This document shows, one piece after another, positions 1 through 9,102 of a stretch of 64,000 nucleotides of DNA. The position numbers and the translations under genes are program-made. The number at the start of each line of letters is the position of its first letter. Position 1 is the first letter of the stretch. Source of the stretch: Arsenicicoccus piscis (lineage in GTDB: Bacteria > Actinomycetota > Actinomycetes > Actinomycetales > Dermatophilaceae); NCBI RefSeq assembly GCF_022568835.1, contig NZ_JAKZHV010000002.1, positions 558,001-622,000 of the forward strand, in the 5' to 3' direction. Under the pieces are notes generated by a model. That model was not told where the DNA came from. It did not search any database and saw only the letters and a list, made by a program, of their open reading frames with translations.

Positions 1-499
1 CAGTGAGGTCGGTGACGAGCCGGTTGCGCGCCGCCTCGGCGACCAGGACGTGGAACCGCGTGTCCAGCTCGTTGAAGTCCTCTATCGAGATGGCGGGCTC
101 CTCCATGGCGTCGAGGACGTCACCCAGCTGGGCGAGCTCCGCGCCGGTGATGCAGGCCACCGCGAGAGTCACGCTCAGCCGCTCCAGCACGACCCGCAGG
201 TCGACCACCTCGTGCACCGGGAAGTCGGCCAGCGCGACGTGCAGTCGCAGCATCCGGGTGAGGGCGGCGGACTGGCTGGGTGTGACCTTCGTCCCACCCG
301 CGGCGCCCGCCCCGACCGACGTGCTGAGCACGCCCTGGGCCTCCAGGGCGCGGATGGCCTCGCGCACCGCGGCGCGGCTCACGCCGAGCGAGGCGGCGAG
401 CTCGCGCTCGGCCGGCAGGGTGCTGCCGATGGTCAACCGCCCGTCCAGCACGGCGGCCTCGATGTGCTGCAGCACCACCCGAAAGGCCTTCTCGGGCAT
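1..499 (-). CDS. FadR-type GntR transcriptional regulator (3' end beyond window)
   Basis: The reading frame opens with ATG at 499-497 (MPEKAFRVVLQ...) and stays open to base 1, so the C-terminus lies outside the window. Residues about 10-60 form a GntR winged helix-turn-helix (LPAERELAASLGVSRAAVREA), followed by a helical FCD-type effector domain from about residue 85. FadR-group GntR proteins next to lactate genes (LldR/LutR type) repress them and are released by lactate or related acids. The gene is divergent from lctP-lutABC. A TGGTC-N-GACCA palindrome lies between them, which is the operator form of this family. The assignment as the lactate repressor is inferred from position and operator. 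Confidence 0.85.
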   Translation of the reverse strand, partial: MPEKAFRVVLQHIEAAVLDGRLTIGSTLPAERELAASLGVSRAAVREAIRALEAQGVLSTSVGAGAAGGTKVTPSQSAALTRMLRLHVALADFPVHEVVDLRVVLERLSVTLAVACITGAELAQLGDVLDAMEEPAISIEDFNELDTRFHVLVAEAARNRLVTDLT

Positions 500-599
500 C
501 GGTCCACCTCGGCTCGTCGGTCCCGGACGACGACCCCCGCCGCACCGGTGCGGCCGAATCCCCCTGCGGCCGGGCACCACCCTACCCGGCAGCGGGGTG

Positions 600-629
600 T
601 TGACCTGCGCTGGCGGCTGGCCCTACAGT
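600..629 (+). promoter_or_regulatory. Predicted sigma-70-type promoter of the lactate operon
   Basis: TTGACC at 600-605 and TACAGT at 624-629 are separated by 18 bases, a near-consensus housekeeping promoter. It points toward lctP. The 15-bp palindrome begins 4 bases after the -10 box, so it would cover the transcription start. This arrangement fits repression by the divergent GntR protein. The call is by eye only. Confidence 0.6.
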
Positions 630-632
630 CTT

Positions 633-647
633 AATGGTCTGACCATT
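633..647. promoter_or_regulatory. Palindromic operator for the GntR/FadR regulator
   Basis: AATGGTC-T-GACCATT is a perfect 7-1-7 inverted repeat. Its TGGTC/GACCA core matches operators known for LldR/PdhR/LutR-like FadR-group regulators. It is the only such palindrome noticed in the gap between the regulator and lctP, and it sits just downstream of the -10 box. Confidence 0.75.
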
Positions 648-680
648 TAACCCTTCGAGAACGATGGAGTTCCCCTGGCG

Positions 681-2366
681 ATGATCACGACCTACCGCCC
701 CGACGTGGCCCCGCTCGGGCCCCTGTGGCTCTCGGCGCTCGTCGCGCTGCTGCCCCTCGTCACCGTCTTCGTCACGCTCGGCGGCCTGCGCTGGAAGGCC
801 CACCGGGCCGGCCTCGCCGCCCTGCTCGTCGCCATCCTGGTCGCCGTCCTCGGCTATCGGATGCCGATCGGGTCGGCCCTGCTGTCGGCCAGCGAGGGCG
901 CCGTCTTCGGCCTCTTCCCCATCGTGTGGATCGTGTTCACCGCCATCGTGCTCTACCAGATCACCGTGGTGAGCGGCCGGTTCGAGGACCTGCGAGCGGT
1001 GTTCGGGCTGATCAGCTCCGACGCTCGCATCCAGGCGATGCTCATCGCGTTCTGCTTCGGCGGCCTGCTGGAGGCGCTCGCCGGGTTCGGAGCGCCCGTC
1101 GCCATCACCGGCGTGATGCTGATGGCGATCGGCTTCTCGGCGCTGCGCGCCGCCACAGTCGTGCTGCTCGCCAACACCGCACCGGTGGCGTTCGGCGCGA
1201 TCGCCATCCCGATCATCACCGCCGGCAACCTCACCAAGATCCCCTACCACGAGATCGGCGCCTACGTCGGCCACCAGACGCCGATCATCGCCGCCTTCGT
1301 CCCGCTCTTCCTGGTCTACCTCGCCGACGGTCGCCGCGGCGTGCGCCAGACCTGGCCGGTAGCCCTGGCCACGGGCGTGACCTTCGGCGTCGCCCAGTGG
1401 ATCAGCGCTACCTTCGTCTCCGTAGAGCTCACCGACATCATCGCGTCGCTGGCCGGCCTGGCCGCGGCGGTCGTCGTGCTCCGGTTCTGGCAGCCCGCGG
1501 GCGGTGCGGACGCCCTCGCGGCCCTGCACGCCGAGCGGGACCACGAGCGCGCCTCTCTCAGCGAGGCCCAGCGCGCCGCCCTGCCGGAGGCGCCGCCGGA
1601 GCGCGGCACCCGGCTGACCGGGTCGCGGATCGCCATGGCGTTGTTCCCCTACCTGCTGGTGATCGTCGTCTTCTCGCTCAGCAAGCTCGTCACGCCGATC
1701 AAGGACTGGCTCACCAGCACCGACGTCAAGATCCCCTGGCCGGGACTGGACGGTCAGGTCCTCACCGTCTCCGGCAAGGTCTCGACCTCCACGGTCTACA
1801 CGTTCCAGTGGCTGTCCAGCCCCGGCACCATGCTGCTGATCTGCGCCGTGATCGTCGCCGTGGTCTACCGCGTCACCCCGGTGCAGTTCGTCGGCGAGAT
1901 CACCGGCACCGCAAAGAAGCTCAAGTTCTCGATGCTGACGATCGCGTCGGTGCTCGCGCTCGCCTACGTGATGAACCTGTCCGGTCAGACGATCACCATC
2001 GGCACCTGGATCGCGGGCACCGGCGCCGCGTTCGCGTTCTTCTCGCCCGTGCTCGGCTGGCTGGGCACGGCCGTGACCGGCTCCGACACCAGCGCGAACG
2101 CCCTGTTCGCCACGCTGCAGCAGACCGCCGGGCAGAAGGCCGGGATCGACCCGACCCTGCTCGTGGCCGCCAACACCTCCGGCGGCGTCGTCGGCAAGAT
2201 GGTCAGCCCGCAGAACCTCACGATCGCGGCGACCGCCGTCGGTCTGCTGGGACGCGAGTCGGAGATCCTTCGTAAGGTAATCTGGTGGAGCCTCGGACTG
2301 CTCGTCGTGCTGTGCCTGCTCGTCGGCCTCCAGTCGACGCCCGTCCTGTCCTGGATGTTGCCGTGA
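681..2366 (+). CDS. lctP: L-lactate permease
   Basis: 561 residues, close to the usual length of LctP/LldP proton-lactate symporters (about 550). The protein is almost wholly hydrophobic, with 12 or more membrane segments. Family signatures include GFGAPVAI near residue 140, NTAPVAFGAI near 170, GSDTSANALF near 470 and a C-terminal MVSPQNLTIAA. It would carry lactate (possibly glycolate) into the cell for the oxidase encoded directly downstream by lutABC. ATG 681 was taken as the start because no better start with a ribosome site lies nearby. It is the first gene of the operon behind the promoter and operator at 600-647. Confidence 0.93.
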   Translation: MITTYRPDVAPLGPLWLSALVALLPLVTVFVTLGGLRWKAHRAGLAALLVAILVAVLGYRMPIGSALLSASEGAVFGLFPIVWIVFTAIVLYQITVVSGRFEDLRAVFGLISSDARIQAMLIAFCFGGLLEALAGFGAPVAITGVMLMAIGFSALRAATVVLLANTAPVAFGAIAIPIITAGNLTKIPYHEIGAYVGHQTPIIAAFVPLFLVYLADGRRGVRQTWPVALATGVTFGVAQWISATFVSVELTDIIASLAGLAAAVVVLRFWQPAGGADALAALHAERDHERASLSEAQRAALPEAPPERGTRLTGSRIAMALFPYLLVIVVFSLSKLVTPIKDWLTSTDVKIPWPGLDGQVLTVSGKVSTSTVYTFQWLSSPGTMLLICAVIVAVVYRVTPVQFVGEITGTAKKLKFSMLTIASVLALAYVMNLSGQTITIGTWIAGTGAAFAFFSPVLGWLGTAVTGSDTSANALFATLQQTAGQKAGIDPTLLVAANTSGGVVGKMVSPQNLTIAATAVGLLGRESEILRKVIWWSLGLLVVLCLLVGLQSTPVLSWMLP

Positions 2367-2412
2367 TCGGCGCCGCCGAAGTGCTGGCGCCCCAACGTCG
2401 TTGGAGGTCCCG

Positions 2413-3180
2413 ATGAGTGATGCCAGACCAGCGGCCGGGCTGCGCGTCGCCCTGTTCGCCACGTGCGTCAACGACACCATGTTCCCCGGCACGCCGATCG
2501 CGACGCTCCGCCTGCTCGAGCGACTCGGTGCCCAGGTGGAGTTCCCCACCCAGCAGACCTGTTGCGGGCAGATCTTCACCAACACCGGCTACTACGACGA
2601 CGCCCTGCCGAGCGTGCGGACCTACGTCGAGGCGTTCGAGGACTACGACTACATCGTCGGCCCGTCGGGGTCGTGCGTGGGGTCGGTCCGCGACCAGCAC
2701 CCCATCCTGGCGCGCTACGCCAAGAACCCTGCGCTCGAGCAGGCGGTGGCGCGGACCTCGGCCCGCACCTACGACCTCACCGAGCTGCTCGTCGACGTCA
2801 TCGGGGTGACCGACGTGGGGGCCTACTTCCCGCACCGGGTGACCTACCACCCGACCTGCCACTCGCTGCGCATCACCCGGGTCGGCGACCGTCCCTACCG
2901 CCTGCTCAAGGAGGTGCGGGGCATGACCCTCATCGACCTGCCCGCGGCCGACGAGTGCTGCGGCTTCGGTGGCACCTTCTCGATGAAGAACTCGGACACG
3001 TCCGTGGCGATGGCGTCCGACAAGGCGCGCAACGTGTCGTCGACGGGTGCCGAATACGTTGTCGCAGGCGACAACTCGTGCCTGCTCAACATCGGTGGCG
3101 TGCTCGACCGGCAGCGCGCCGGCGTGCAGGCCATCCATCTCGCCGAAGTGCTCGCCCACACCGAGGAGGACGCCTCATGA
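2413..3180 (+). CDS. lutA: L-lactate oxidation iron-sulfur subunit LutA
   Basis: 255 residues. Two cysteine-rich CCG domains are visible: TCCGQIFTNTGYY near residue 45 and ECCGFGGTFS near residue 180, with further conserved CxxxD and CHSLR segments. LutA/YkgE proteins are part of the LutABC complex that oxidises L-lactate to pyruvate and passes electrons to the respiratory chain. The ATG at 2413 is preferred over the upstream in-frame TTG at 2401 because GGAGG lies 5 bases before it. The stop overlaps the lutB start (TCATGA). Confidence 0.92.
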   Translation: MSDARPAAGLRVALFATCVNDTMFPGTPIATLRLLERLGAQVEFPTQQTCCGQIFTNTGYYDDALPSVRTYVEAFEDYDYIVGPSGSCVGSVRDQHPILARYAKNPALEQAVARTSARTYDLTELLVDVIGVTDVGAYFPHRVTYHPTCHSLRITRVGDRPYRLLKEVRGMTLIDLPAADECCGFGGTFSMKNSDTSVAMASDKARNVSSTGAEYVVAGDNSCLLNIGGVLDRQRAGVQAIHLAEVLAHTEEDAS

Positions 3181-4658
3181 GCCCCCGTCGGACCCCCGCG
3201 CCGCCTCCGGGCGAGCTGCGCGACAGCCTGCCCTTCCCCAAGGCCGCGAAGATCGAGCTGGCCAACGTCCAACAGCGGGCCAACCTGCGCCACGCCACCC
3301 ACACGATCCGGGCCAAGCGCGCCCAGGTCGTCGGGGAGCTCGACGACTGGGAGGCGCTGCGCACCGCCGGTGCCCAGATCAAGGACCGCGTGCTGCGCAA
3401 CCTCGACGACTACCTCGAGCAGCTCGAGGCGTCGCTGACCGCCGCCGGCGCCACCGTGCACTGGGCCCGGGACGCCGAGGAGGCCAACCGGATCGTCATC
3501 GACCTCGTCCGGGCGACCGGTCAGGACGAGGTGGTCAAGGTGAAGTCCATGGCCACCCAGGAGATCGAGCTCAACGAGGCCCTCGAGCGGGCCGGCATCG
3601 CCGCGTGGGAAACCGACCTGGCCGAGCTGATCGTGCAGCTCGGCCACGACCGCCCGAGCCACATCCTGGTGCCGGCCATCCACCGCAACCGCTCCGAGGT
3701 GCGCGAGATCTTCCTCGAGGAGATGGGCACCTACGGCGAGGCGGCACCGCCGGACCTCGACGACGAGCCCGCTCACCTCGCAGCCGCGTCGCGAAGTCAC
3801 TTGCGCGAGAAGTTTCTTCGCGCCAAGGTCGCGGTCTCGGGCGCCAACTTCGCCGTCGCCGAGACCGGCACGTTGGTGGTCGTGGAGTCCGAGGGCAACG
3901 GCCGGATGTGCCTCACCCTGCCCGAGACCCTCATCTCCGTCGTCGGCATCGAGAAGATCGTGCCGACGGTCGAGGACCTCGAGGTCTACCTGCAGCTGCT
4001 CCCCCGGTCCAGCACCGGTGAGCGGATGAACCCCTACACGAGCATGTGGACCGGCACGACTCCGGGCGACGGGCCGCAGGACGTGCACGTCGTGCTCCTC
4101 GACAACGGCCGCACCACCGCCCTCGCGGACGAGGTCGGTCGCAAGGCGCTGCGCTGCATCCGCTGCTCGGCGTGCCTGAACATCTGCCCGGTCTACGAGC
4201 GGGTGGGCGGGCACGCCTACGGCTCGGTCTACCCGGGTCCGATCGGCGCCATCCTCACCCCGCAGCTGCGCGGTCTCGGGTCGAAGGTTGACCGCTCGCT
4301 GCCCTTCGCGTCCAGCCTGTGCGGGGCGTGCTACGACGTGTGCCCCGTCAAGATCCCGATCCCCGAGCTGCTCGTGCACCTGCGCCACAAGGTGGTGCAG
4401 GAGAAGGCCGCCCATCACGAGGTGCACGCCGAGACGGCCGCCATGAAGGCGACGTCCTGGATCTTCGCCGACAGCCGTCGGATGGAGGCCGCCCTCAAGC
4501 TCCCGAGCTTCGGCGGCAAGGTGCTGCGTGGCCGGCTCAACCACTTCGGACCGCTGCCGTATCCCGCGTCCTTGTGGACCACGGCCCGCGACGTCCCCGT
4601 CCCACCGAGCGAGTCCTTCCGCGACTGGTGGGCCCGCGAGCGAGGAGGCCAACGATGA
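3177..4658 (+). CDS. lutB: L-lactate oxidation iron-sulfur protein LutB
   Basis: 493 residues, the normal size for LutB/YkgF. The N-terminal two thirds is a LUD domain (LREKFLRAKVAVSGANFAVAE near 205-225). The C-terminal part has two ferredoxin-like cysteine clusters, CIRCSACLNICPVYE near residue 325 and CGACYDVCPVKIP near 380, for two [4Fe-4S] centres. It acts with LutA and LutC in lactate oxidation. The start overlaps the lutA stop by four bases and the stop overlaps lutC in the same way, so the three are translationally coupled. Confidence 0.94.
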   Translation: MSPRRTPAPPPGELRDSLPFPKAAKIELANVQQRANLRHATHTIRAKRAQVVGELDDWEALRTAGAQIKDRVLRNLDDYLEQLEASLTAAGATVHWARDAEEANRIVIDLVRATGQDEVVKVKSMATQEIELNEALERAGIAAWETDLAELIVQLGHDRPSHILVPAIHRNRSEVREIFLEEMGTYGEAAPPDLDDEPAHLAAASRSHLREKFLRAKVAVSGANFAVAETGTLVVVESEGNGRMCLTLPETLISVVGIEKIVPTVEDLEVYLQLLPRSSTGERMNPYTSMWTGTTPGDGPQDVHVVLLDNGRTTALADEVGRKALRCIRCSACLNICPVYERVGGHAYGSVYPGPIGAILTPQLRGLGSKVDRSLPFASSLCGACYDVCPVKIPIPELLVHLRHKVVQEKAAHHEVHAETAAMKATSWIFADSRRMEAALKLPSFGGKVLRGRLNHFGPLPYPASLWTTARDVPVPPSESFRDWWARERGGQR

Positions 4659-5314
4659 CGAGTGCCCGTGAGGAGATCCTCGGCCGGATCCGCGCCGCCA
4701 AGCAGGACCTGGACCTGCCCCCGGTCGAGGTCGACTGGGTCTACGGCCGCACCACCGGTGACCCGGTGCACCGCGACCACGCCCAGGTCGTCGACCTGTT
4801 CGTCGAGCGGGTCGAGGACTACCAGGCCGTCGTAGACCGTGCCGGCGCGGCTGAGGTGCCGGGCCGGGTGGTCGCCGCCCTGCAGCGCTATGGCGCGACG
4901 TCCGTGGTGCTGCCGGCCGGGCTGCCGGACGACGTGGTCGCGGCCATCCGCGACGCCGGCGTCGAGGTGCGCGAGGACGACCACCTGTCGCCGGCGCAGC
5001 TGGACGAGATCGGCGCGGTGGTCACGACCAGCGCGGTGGGCTTCGCCGAGACGGGGACCATCGTGCTGGACCACGGGTCGGGCCAGGGACGGCGGGCGCT
5101 GACCCTGGTGCCGGACATCCACGTGTGCCTCGTGCGGGCCGACCAGGTGACGACCGACGTCCCGGAAGGCCTTGCCCGCGAGGTGGACTCGATCAGGGCC
5201 GGTCAGCCGCAGACGTGGATCAGCGGCCCCAGCGCCACGAGCGACATCGAGCTCTCCCGGGTCGAGGGCGTGCACGGCCCGCGCACGCTGCACGTCATCG
5301 TCAGCGAGGGGTGA
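4655..5314 (+). CDS. lutC: L-lactate oxidation protein LutC
   Basis: 219 residues, a LUD-domain protein matching LutC/YkgG in length. Conserved features are the N-terminal AREEILGRIRAA helix, the middle TTSAVGFAETGTIVLDHG segment and the C-terminal GPSATSDIELSRVEGVHGP. It completes the LutABC lactate oxidase. Its start overlaps lutB (ATGA). Its last 14 bases overlap the end of the convergent FGGY kinase gene, leaving no room for a terminator between them. Confidence 0.93.
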   Translation: MTSAREEILGRIRAAKQDLDLPPVEVDWVYGRTTGDPVHRDHAQVVDLFVERVEDYQAVVDRAGAAEVPGRVVAALQRYGATSVVLPAGLPDDVVAAIRDAGVEVREDDHLSPAQLDEIGAVVTTSAVGFAETGTIVLDHGSGQGRRALTLVPDIHVCLVRADQVTTDVPEGLAREVDSIRAGQPQTWISGPSATSDIELSRVEGVHGPRTLHVIVSEG

Positions 5315-6887
5315 AGGCGCCGGCGAGCCGCTGCTGGGCCTCGAGCAGGTCGGGCACCGACCGCCGCAGCCGGGCGTAGGTCTCGACGTCGGCGGGGTCG
5401 ACCTCGACCGGCTCGCCCGCCGTCATGATGCCGGGGCTCAGCAGGTCGAGCGCGGTGCCCAGGGTCGGGGCGCGGCCGATGGCGTAGGCACCCAGTGCCG
5501 CCGCGCCCAGGCTCGACCCCTCGGACGCTGCCATCAGGTAGGTCGGCCGATCCAGGACTGCGCCGATCACCTTGCCCCACAACGGAGCTCGGAAGACACC
5601 ACCGGTGGCGCGGACGGTGGTCACCGGACGCAGCTCCTCCAGCCGATCGACGATCGCGGCCAGCTGCAGCGCGACCCCCTCCATCGCGGCGCGCACCAGA
5701 TGGCCCCGGGTGTGGTGGCGACGCAGGCCGAGGATGCTGCCCGGGAGCGAGGGGTCCCACAGCGGCGCCCGCTCGGCGAGCAGGTAGGGGATCATCACGA
5801 GGCCCTCGCTGCCGGCTGGCACGGAGCCGGCGAGCTCGACCAGCTTGGCGTCGGCGCTGCCGCTCCCCTGCCGCAGCAGGTCCTGGCCCACGAGGTCGAG
5901 CGCCCACCGCATGACGATGCCGCCGTTGCTGACCGGGCCGCCGACGACCCAGTCCTGGTCGGTGAGGGCGTAGCAGAACAGTGCGCACCGCTCGTCGACC
6001 CCCGGCTCGGGGACGACCGTGCGCAGAGCGCCGCTGGTGCCGAGCGACAGCCCGGCCACGCCGGGGCGCAGCGCGCCCGTGCCGAGGTTGCCGAGCGGTC
6101 CGTCGCCGGCCCCGAGCACGACCGGCGTGCCCGACGGCAGCCCGATGCGGGCGGCCACGCTCGACCCGAGGCCGAGGCTGTCGGTGGTGGGTCGCACCGG
6201 GGGCAGCTGGTCGCGACGCACGTCGATGCGGCGCAGCGTCTCGTCGGACCAGTCGCGCGCCTGCAGGTCCAGCAGACCCGTGCCGGACGCGCACGACAGC
6301 TCGGTCACGAGCTCACCCGTGAGCCGCCACAGCAGGTAGTCCTTGAGACCCACCCACCAGCGCACCCGGCCGAACAGGTCGGGATCGTTGCGCTCGAACC
6401 AGATCAGCTTGGTGAGCGGCGACATCGGGTGGATCGGTGTGCCCGAGCGCCGGTGCAGCTCGTGCCCCTCGTCGGTGCCGAGCAGCTCCTGCGCGATGCC
6501 CGAGGCGCGGGCGTCGGCCCAGGTGAGCAACGGCGTGAGCGGCTTCATCCGCTCGTCCAGACCGATCAGTCCGTGCATCGCCGTGCTGCACGACAGGGCC
6601 AGCACCGACCCGGCCGGGGTCTGCTCGACCACCTCGCGCAGGGCACCGAGCGCGCCCTCGACCATGGTCTCCGGGTCCTGCACCTGCCAGCCGGGCTCCG
6701 GCTCCAGGAGCGGATATTCGCGTTCTGCGACCGCACCCCGTCCACCACCCACCTCGTAGGCCGTGGCCTTCGCCGCGGTCGTCCCGAGGTCGAGCCCGAT
6801 GACGACCTCGGGGGCGGACGAGCGCGCGGCCGAGCGCTCGGCGTCGCCGCGATCCGAGGGGGTCGGTGCAGCCGGGGGCGGGGTCAT
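5301..6887 (-). CDS. FGGY-family carbohydrate kinase (gluconokinase-like)
   Basis: 528 residues. After a 25-residue unstructured Ser/Pro/Arg-rich head, the ATPase fold begins with VVIGLDLGTTAAKATAYE. CSTAMHGLIGLD, TWADARASG and GVFRAPLWGKVIGAVL match FGGY kinases, closest by eye to gluconokinase/xylulokinase types. The product phosphorylates a sugar or sugar acid; which one cannot be read from sequence. It is the last gene of a minus-strand operon behind uxaC and uxuB (4-base ATGA overlap with uxuB), so a substrate in hexuronate or gluconate breakdown is likely. Confidence 0.85.
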   Translation of the reverse strand: MTPPPAAPTPSDRGDAERSAARSSAPEVVIGLDLGTTAAKATAYEVGGGRGAVAEREYPLLEPEPGWQVQDPETMVEGALGALREVVEQTPAGSVLALSCSTAMHGLIGLDERMKPLTPLLTWADARASGIAQELLGTDEGHELHRRSGTPIHPMSPLTKLIWFERNDPDLFGRVRWWVGLKDYLLWRLTGELVTELSCASGTGLLDLQARDWSDETLRRIDVRRDQLPPVRPTTDSLGLGSSVAARIGLPSGTPVVLGAGDGPLGNLGTGALRPGVAGLSLGTSGALRTVVPEPGVDERCALFCYALTDQDWVVGGPVSNGGIVMRWALDLVGQDLLRQGSGSADAKLVELAGSVPAGSEGLVMIPYLLAERAPLWDPSLPGSILGLRRHHTRGHLVRAAMEGVALQLAAIVDRLEELRPVTTVRATGGVFRAPLWGKVIGAVLDRPTYLMAASEGSSLGAAALGAYAIGRAPTLGTALDLLSPGIMTAGEPVEVDPADVETYARLRRSVPDLLEAQQRLAGAFTPR

Positions 6888-8260
6888 GACGCGGCCAGCT
6901 CCTCGACGAGCTCGGCTGCGAGCCGCACGAGCTGGGGATCGCCAGCCAGCTGCGGATCGAGCTGGTCGAGCACCCCGCGGACCGCGTCATTGGTGGTGGT
7001 GTCGTTCACCGCAGCAGCATAGGCCGCGGCACCCGCGTCGTTCACGGGGGCGCCATGCCCCTGCAGGTGCCGGACCCAGGCAGCCACCGCGCGAGCCGCG
7101 CCGCGACCGTCCCGACCGGCCGCCCGCTCGGCGCGGAGAACGGGCAGGATGCGGACCGGGATCTTCTGCGACCCGTCCGACGCGATCTGGGCGAGCAGGT
7201 GCCGGATCTGCCGGTTCTCGTAGCGCTCCACGAGGGCCGCGCGGTAGGCCTCGACGTCGCTCGCGGGCACCCGCAGGTGCCGCGCGGCCTCGTCCCACCA
7301 CTGCTCCACCCACGAGCGCACCACCGGGTCGGCGATCGCCTCGGAGACCACCTCGTGACCCCGGGCCGACGCGGCGTAGGCCATGAGCGTGTGGGATCCG
7401 TTGAGCAGCCACAGCTTTCGCTGCTCGAAGGGCTCCACGTCGGGCACGAACGTGGCGTCCCACGCGGGTCGGCCGGCCGGGAAGTCACCGGCCACCACCC
7501 ACTCGACGAACGGCTCGGTGACGACCGGTGCCGCGTCGTCCAGGCCGGTGCTGCGCCGCACGGCCTCGATCTCGTCGTCGGTGGTGCGCGGCGTGATCCG
7601 GTCGACCATCGAGGTGGCGAAGCTGTGCTCGTCGACCAGGGACGCGAGGTCCCCACCGACGGCGGTCGCGAGGCTGCGGGTCACCTGCGCGGCCACGTGC
7701 CCGTTGTCGGGCAGGTTGTCGCACGACAGCACGGTCAGCGGCCCCAGGCCGGCGTCCCGGCGCGCGATCATGGCGACGGGCAGCTTGCCGGGTGCGGTCA
7801 CGACGTCCGCGAGCCGACCCGCGACGATCGCGTCGCGGTCCGCCGCGACCTGCGCGTCCGCCAGATCGATGTCCCCACCGGGACCGCGGCGGTAGCCCGC
7901 CTCGGTGACGGTGAGCGTGATGACGGCGAGCTCGGGCGACCGCGCGTAGCCGAGCCAGGAGTCGAGGTCGTCGGCCGGGTGCACGGCGACCACGGACGAG
8001 ATGACCTCGGGGCGGTCACCGTCGTCGGCCCGCACCAGCAAGGTGTAGAGCCCACCCTGCGGGGCGAGCTGCTCGGCGAGGGTGGCCGACCGGCCGCAGA
8101 AGGCCGCGATGCCCCAGTCGGCGGCGTCGGGCGCGTGCTCGGTGTACCACGCCTGGTGGGCGCGGAAGAAGTTGCCGAGGCCGAGGTGCGCGATGCGCAC
8201 CGGGGCGGCGGGACGGCCGTCGCCCGCCTCGCGGGAGAGCCGTCGGGGTGAGTCGCTCAC
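6884..8260 (-). CDS. uxuB: Mannitol dehydrogenase family protein (fructuronate reductase-like)
   Basis: 458 residues. The N-terminal Rossmann motif HLGLGNFFRAHQAWYTE and the catalytic RKLWLLNGSHTLMAYAA segment place it in the long-chain mannitol dehydrogenase family. Members reduce fructuronate, tagaturonate or fructose with NAD(P)H. Coupling to a glucuronate isomerase gene favours fructuronate to mannonate (UxuB). The start is GTG at 8260, overlapping the uxaC stop by four bases; its stop overlaps the kinase start. The mannonate dehydratase (uxuA) needed for the next step is not in the window. Confidence 0.85.
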   Translation of the reverse strand: MSDSPRRLSREAGDGRPAAPVRIAHLGLGNFFRAHQAWYTEHAPDAADWGIAAFCGRSATLAEQLAPQGGLYTLLVRADDGDRPEVISSVVAVHPADDLDSWLGYARSPELAVITLTVTEAGYRRGPGGDIDLADAQVAADRDAIVAGRLADVVTAPGKLPVAMIARRDAGLGPLTVLSCDNLPDNGHVAAQVTRSLATAVGGDLASLVDEHSFATSMVDRITPRTTDDEIEAVRRSTGLDDAAPVVTEPFVEWVVAGDFPAGRPAWDATFVPDVEPFEQRKLWLLNGSHTLMAYAASARGHEVVSEAIADPVVRSWVEQWWDEAARHLRVPASDVEAYRAALVERYENRQIRHLLAQIASDGSQKIPVRILPVLRAERAAGRDGRGAARAVAAWVRHLQGHGAPVNDAGAAAYAAAVNDTTTNDAVRGVLDQLDPQLAGDPQLVRLAAELVEELAAS

Positions 8261-9102
8261 AGCTTGAACACCTTTCGCGGGTTGTCCGCCACCAGGGCGT
8301 GGATGGTCTCGAGCGCCTCGTCCTCCTCGAGCCGGTGCTCCACGACGAGGTCGGCGAGGTGGCACGCGTCGAGCCGACGGGACATGTCGTGCCGGGCGGG
8401 GATCGAGCAGAACGCGCGGGTGTCGTCGATGAAGCCCGACGTCCGGGTGAAGCCCGCGGTCTCGGTCACGGCCAGGCGGAACCGCTTGATGGCGTCGGGC
8501 GCGTCGAGGAACCACCACGGCACCCCGGCGTAGACCGACGGGTAGAAGCCGGCGAGCGGGGCGATCTCGCGGGAGAAGACGGTCTCGTCGAGGGTGAAGA
8601 GCACGAGGTGGAGGTTCGGGTGGGTGCCGAAGTCGACCAGGGCGGGCTGCAGGGCGCGGGTGACCTCCAGCGCGATCGGGATGTCGCAGCCCACGTCGGC
8701 CCCGAAGCGCTCGAACGTCGGCGTGAGGTGGTTGCGCGCGACCGCGGGGTGGACGGTCATCGTCAGGCCGTCCTCGGTCGCCATCCGCACCATCTCCCAG
8801 ACGAGGTGGCGGCGCAGCGCGTCGGCCTGCTCGGCGGTGATCGTGCCCGCACGGGCCTCGGCGTAGAGGCGCTCGGCCTCCCGCTGCTCGAGCCGCTCGG
8901 TCCCGAGGTCGGCGTGGCTGTGGTCCGTCGAGACCGCACAGTGGGCCTTGAAGTAGGCGCGACGGTTTTCCAGAGCGGCGATGAATCCCGCGTAGTCGTC
9001 GACGGATTCGCCGCTCACCGCGCCCAGACGGTCTACGAGATGGACCCAGTCGGCGCGACCGGGCTCGAGGTAGCGGTCGGGCCGGAAGGTCGGGACCACC
9101 AC
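8257..9102 (-). pseudogene. uxaC: Glucuronate isomerase, N-terminal part missing
   Basis: The 281 residues align with the C-terminal 60% of UxaC (about 470 residues): VVPTFRPDRYLEPG, FKAHCAVSTDHSHAD, EDGLTMTVHPAVARNH, ARRLDAC-type end and a C-terminal VADNPRKVFKL. UxaC interconverts glucuronate/galacturonate and fructuronate/tagaturonate. The first 180 or so residues, which include metal-binding HxH near the start of the protein, are absent. In this frame a stop occurs at 9126-9124, only 8 codons before GTG 9102. The upstream DNA instead encodes larE on the other strand, also lacking its start. A deletion or a misassembly removed both 5' ends. As it stands the protein is not expected to work. 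Confidence 0.8.

Noticed and set aside
582..2585. Long open frame on the minus strand opposite lctP
   Set aside because: It is composed mostly of Arg, Gly, Asp and His with no family resemblance; the plus strand encodes a full lactate permease. Such antisense frames are common at this G+C content.
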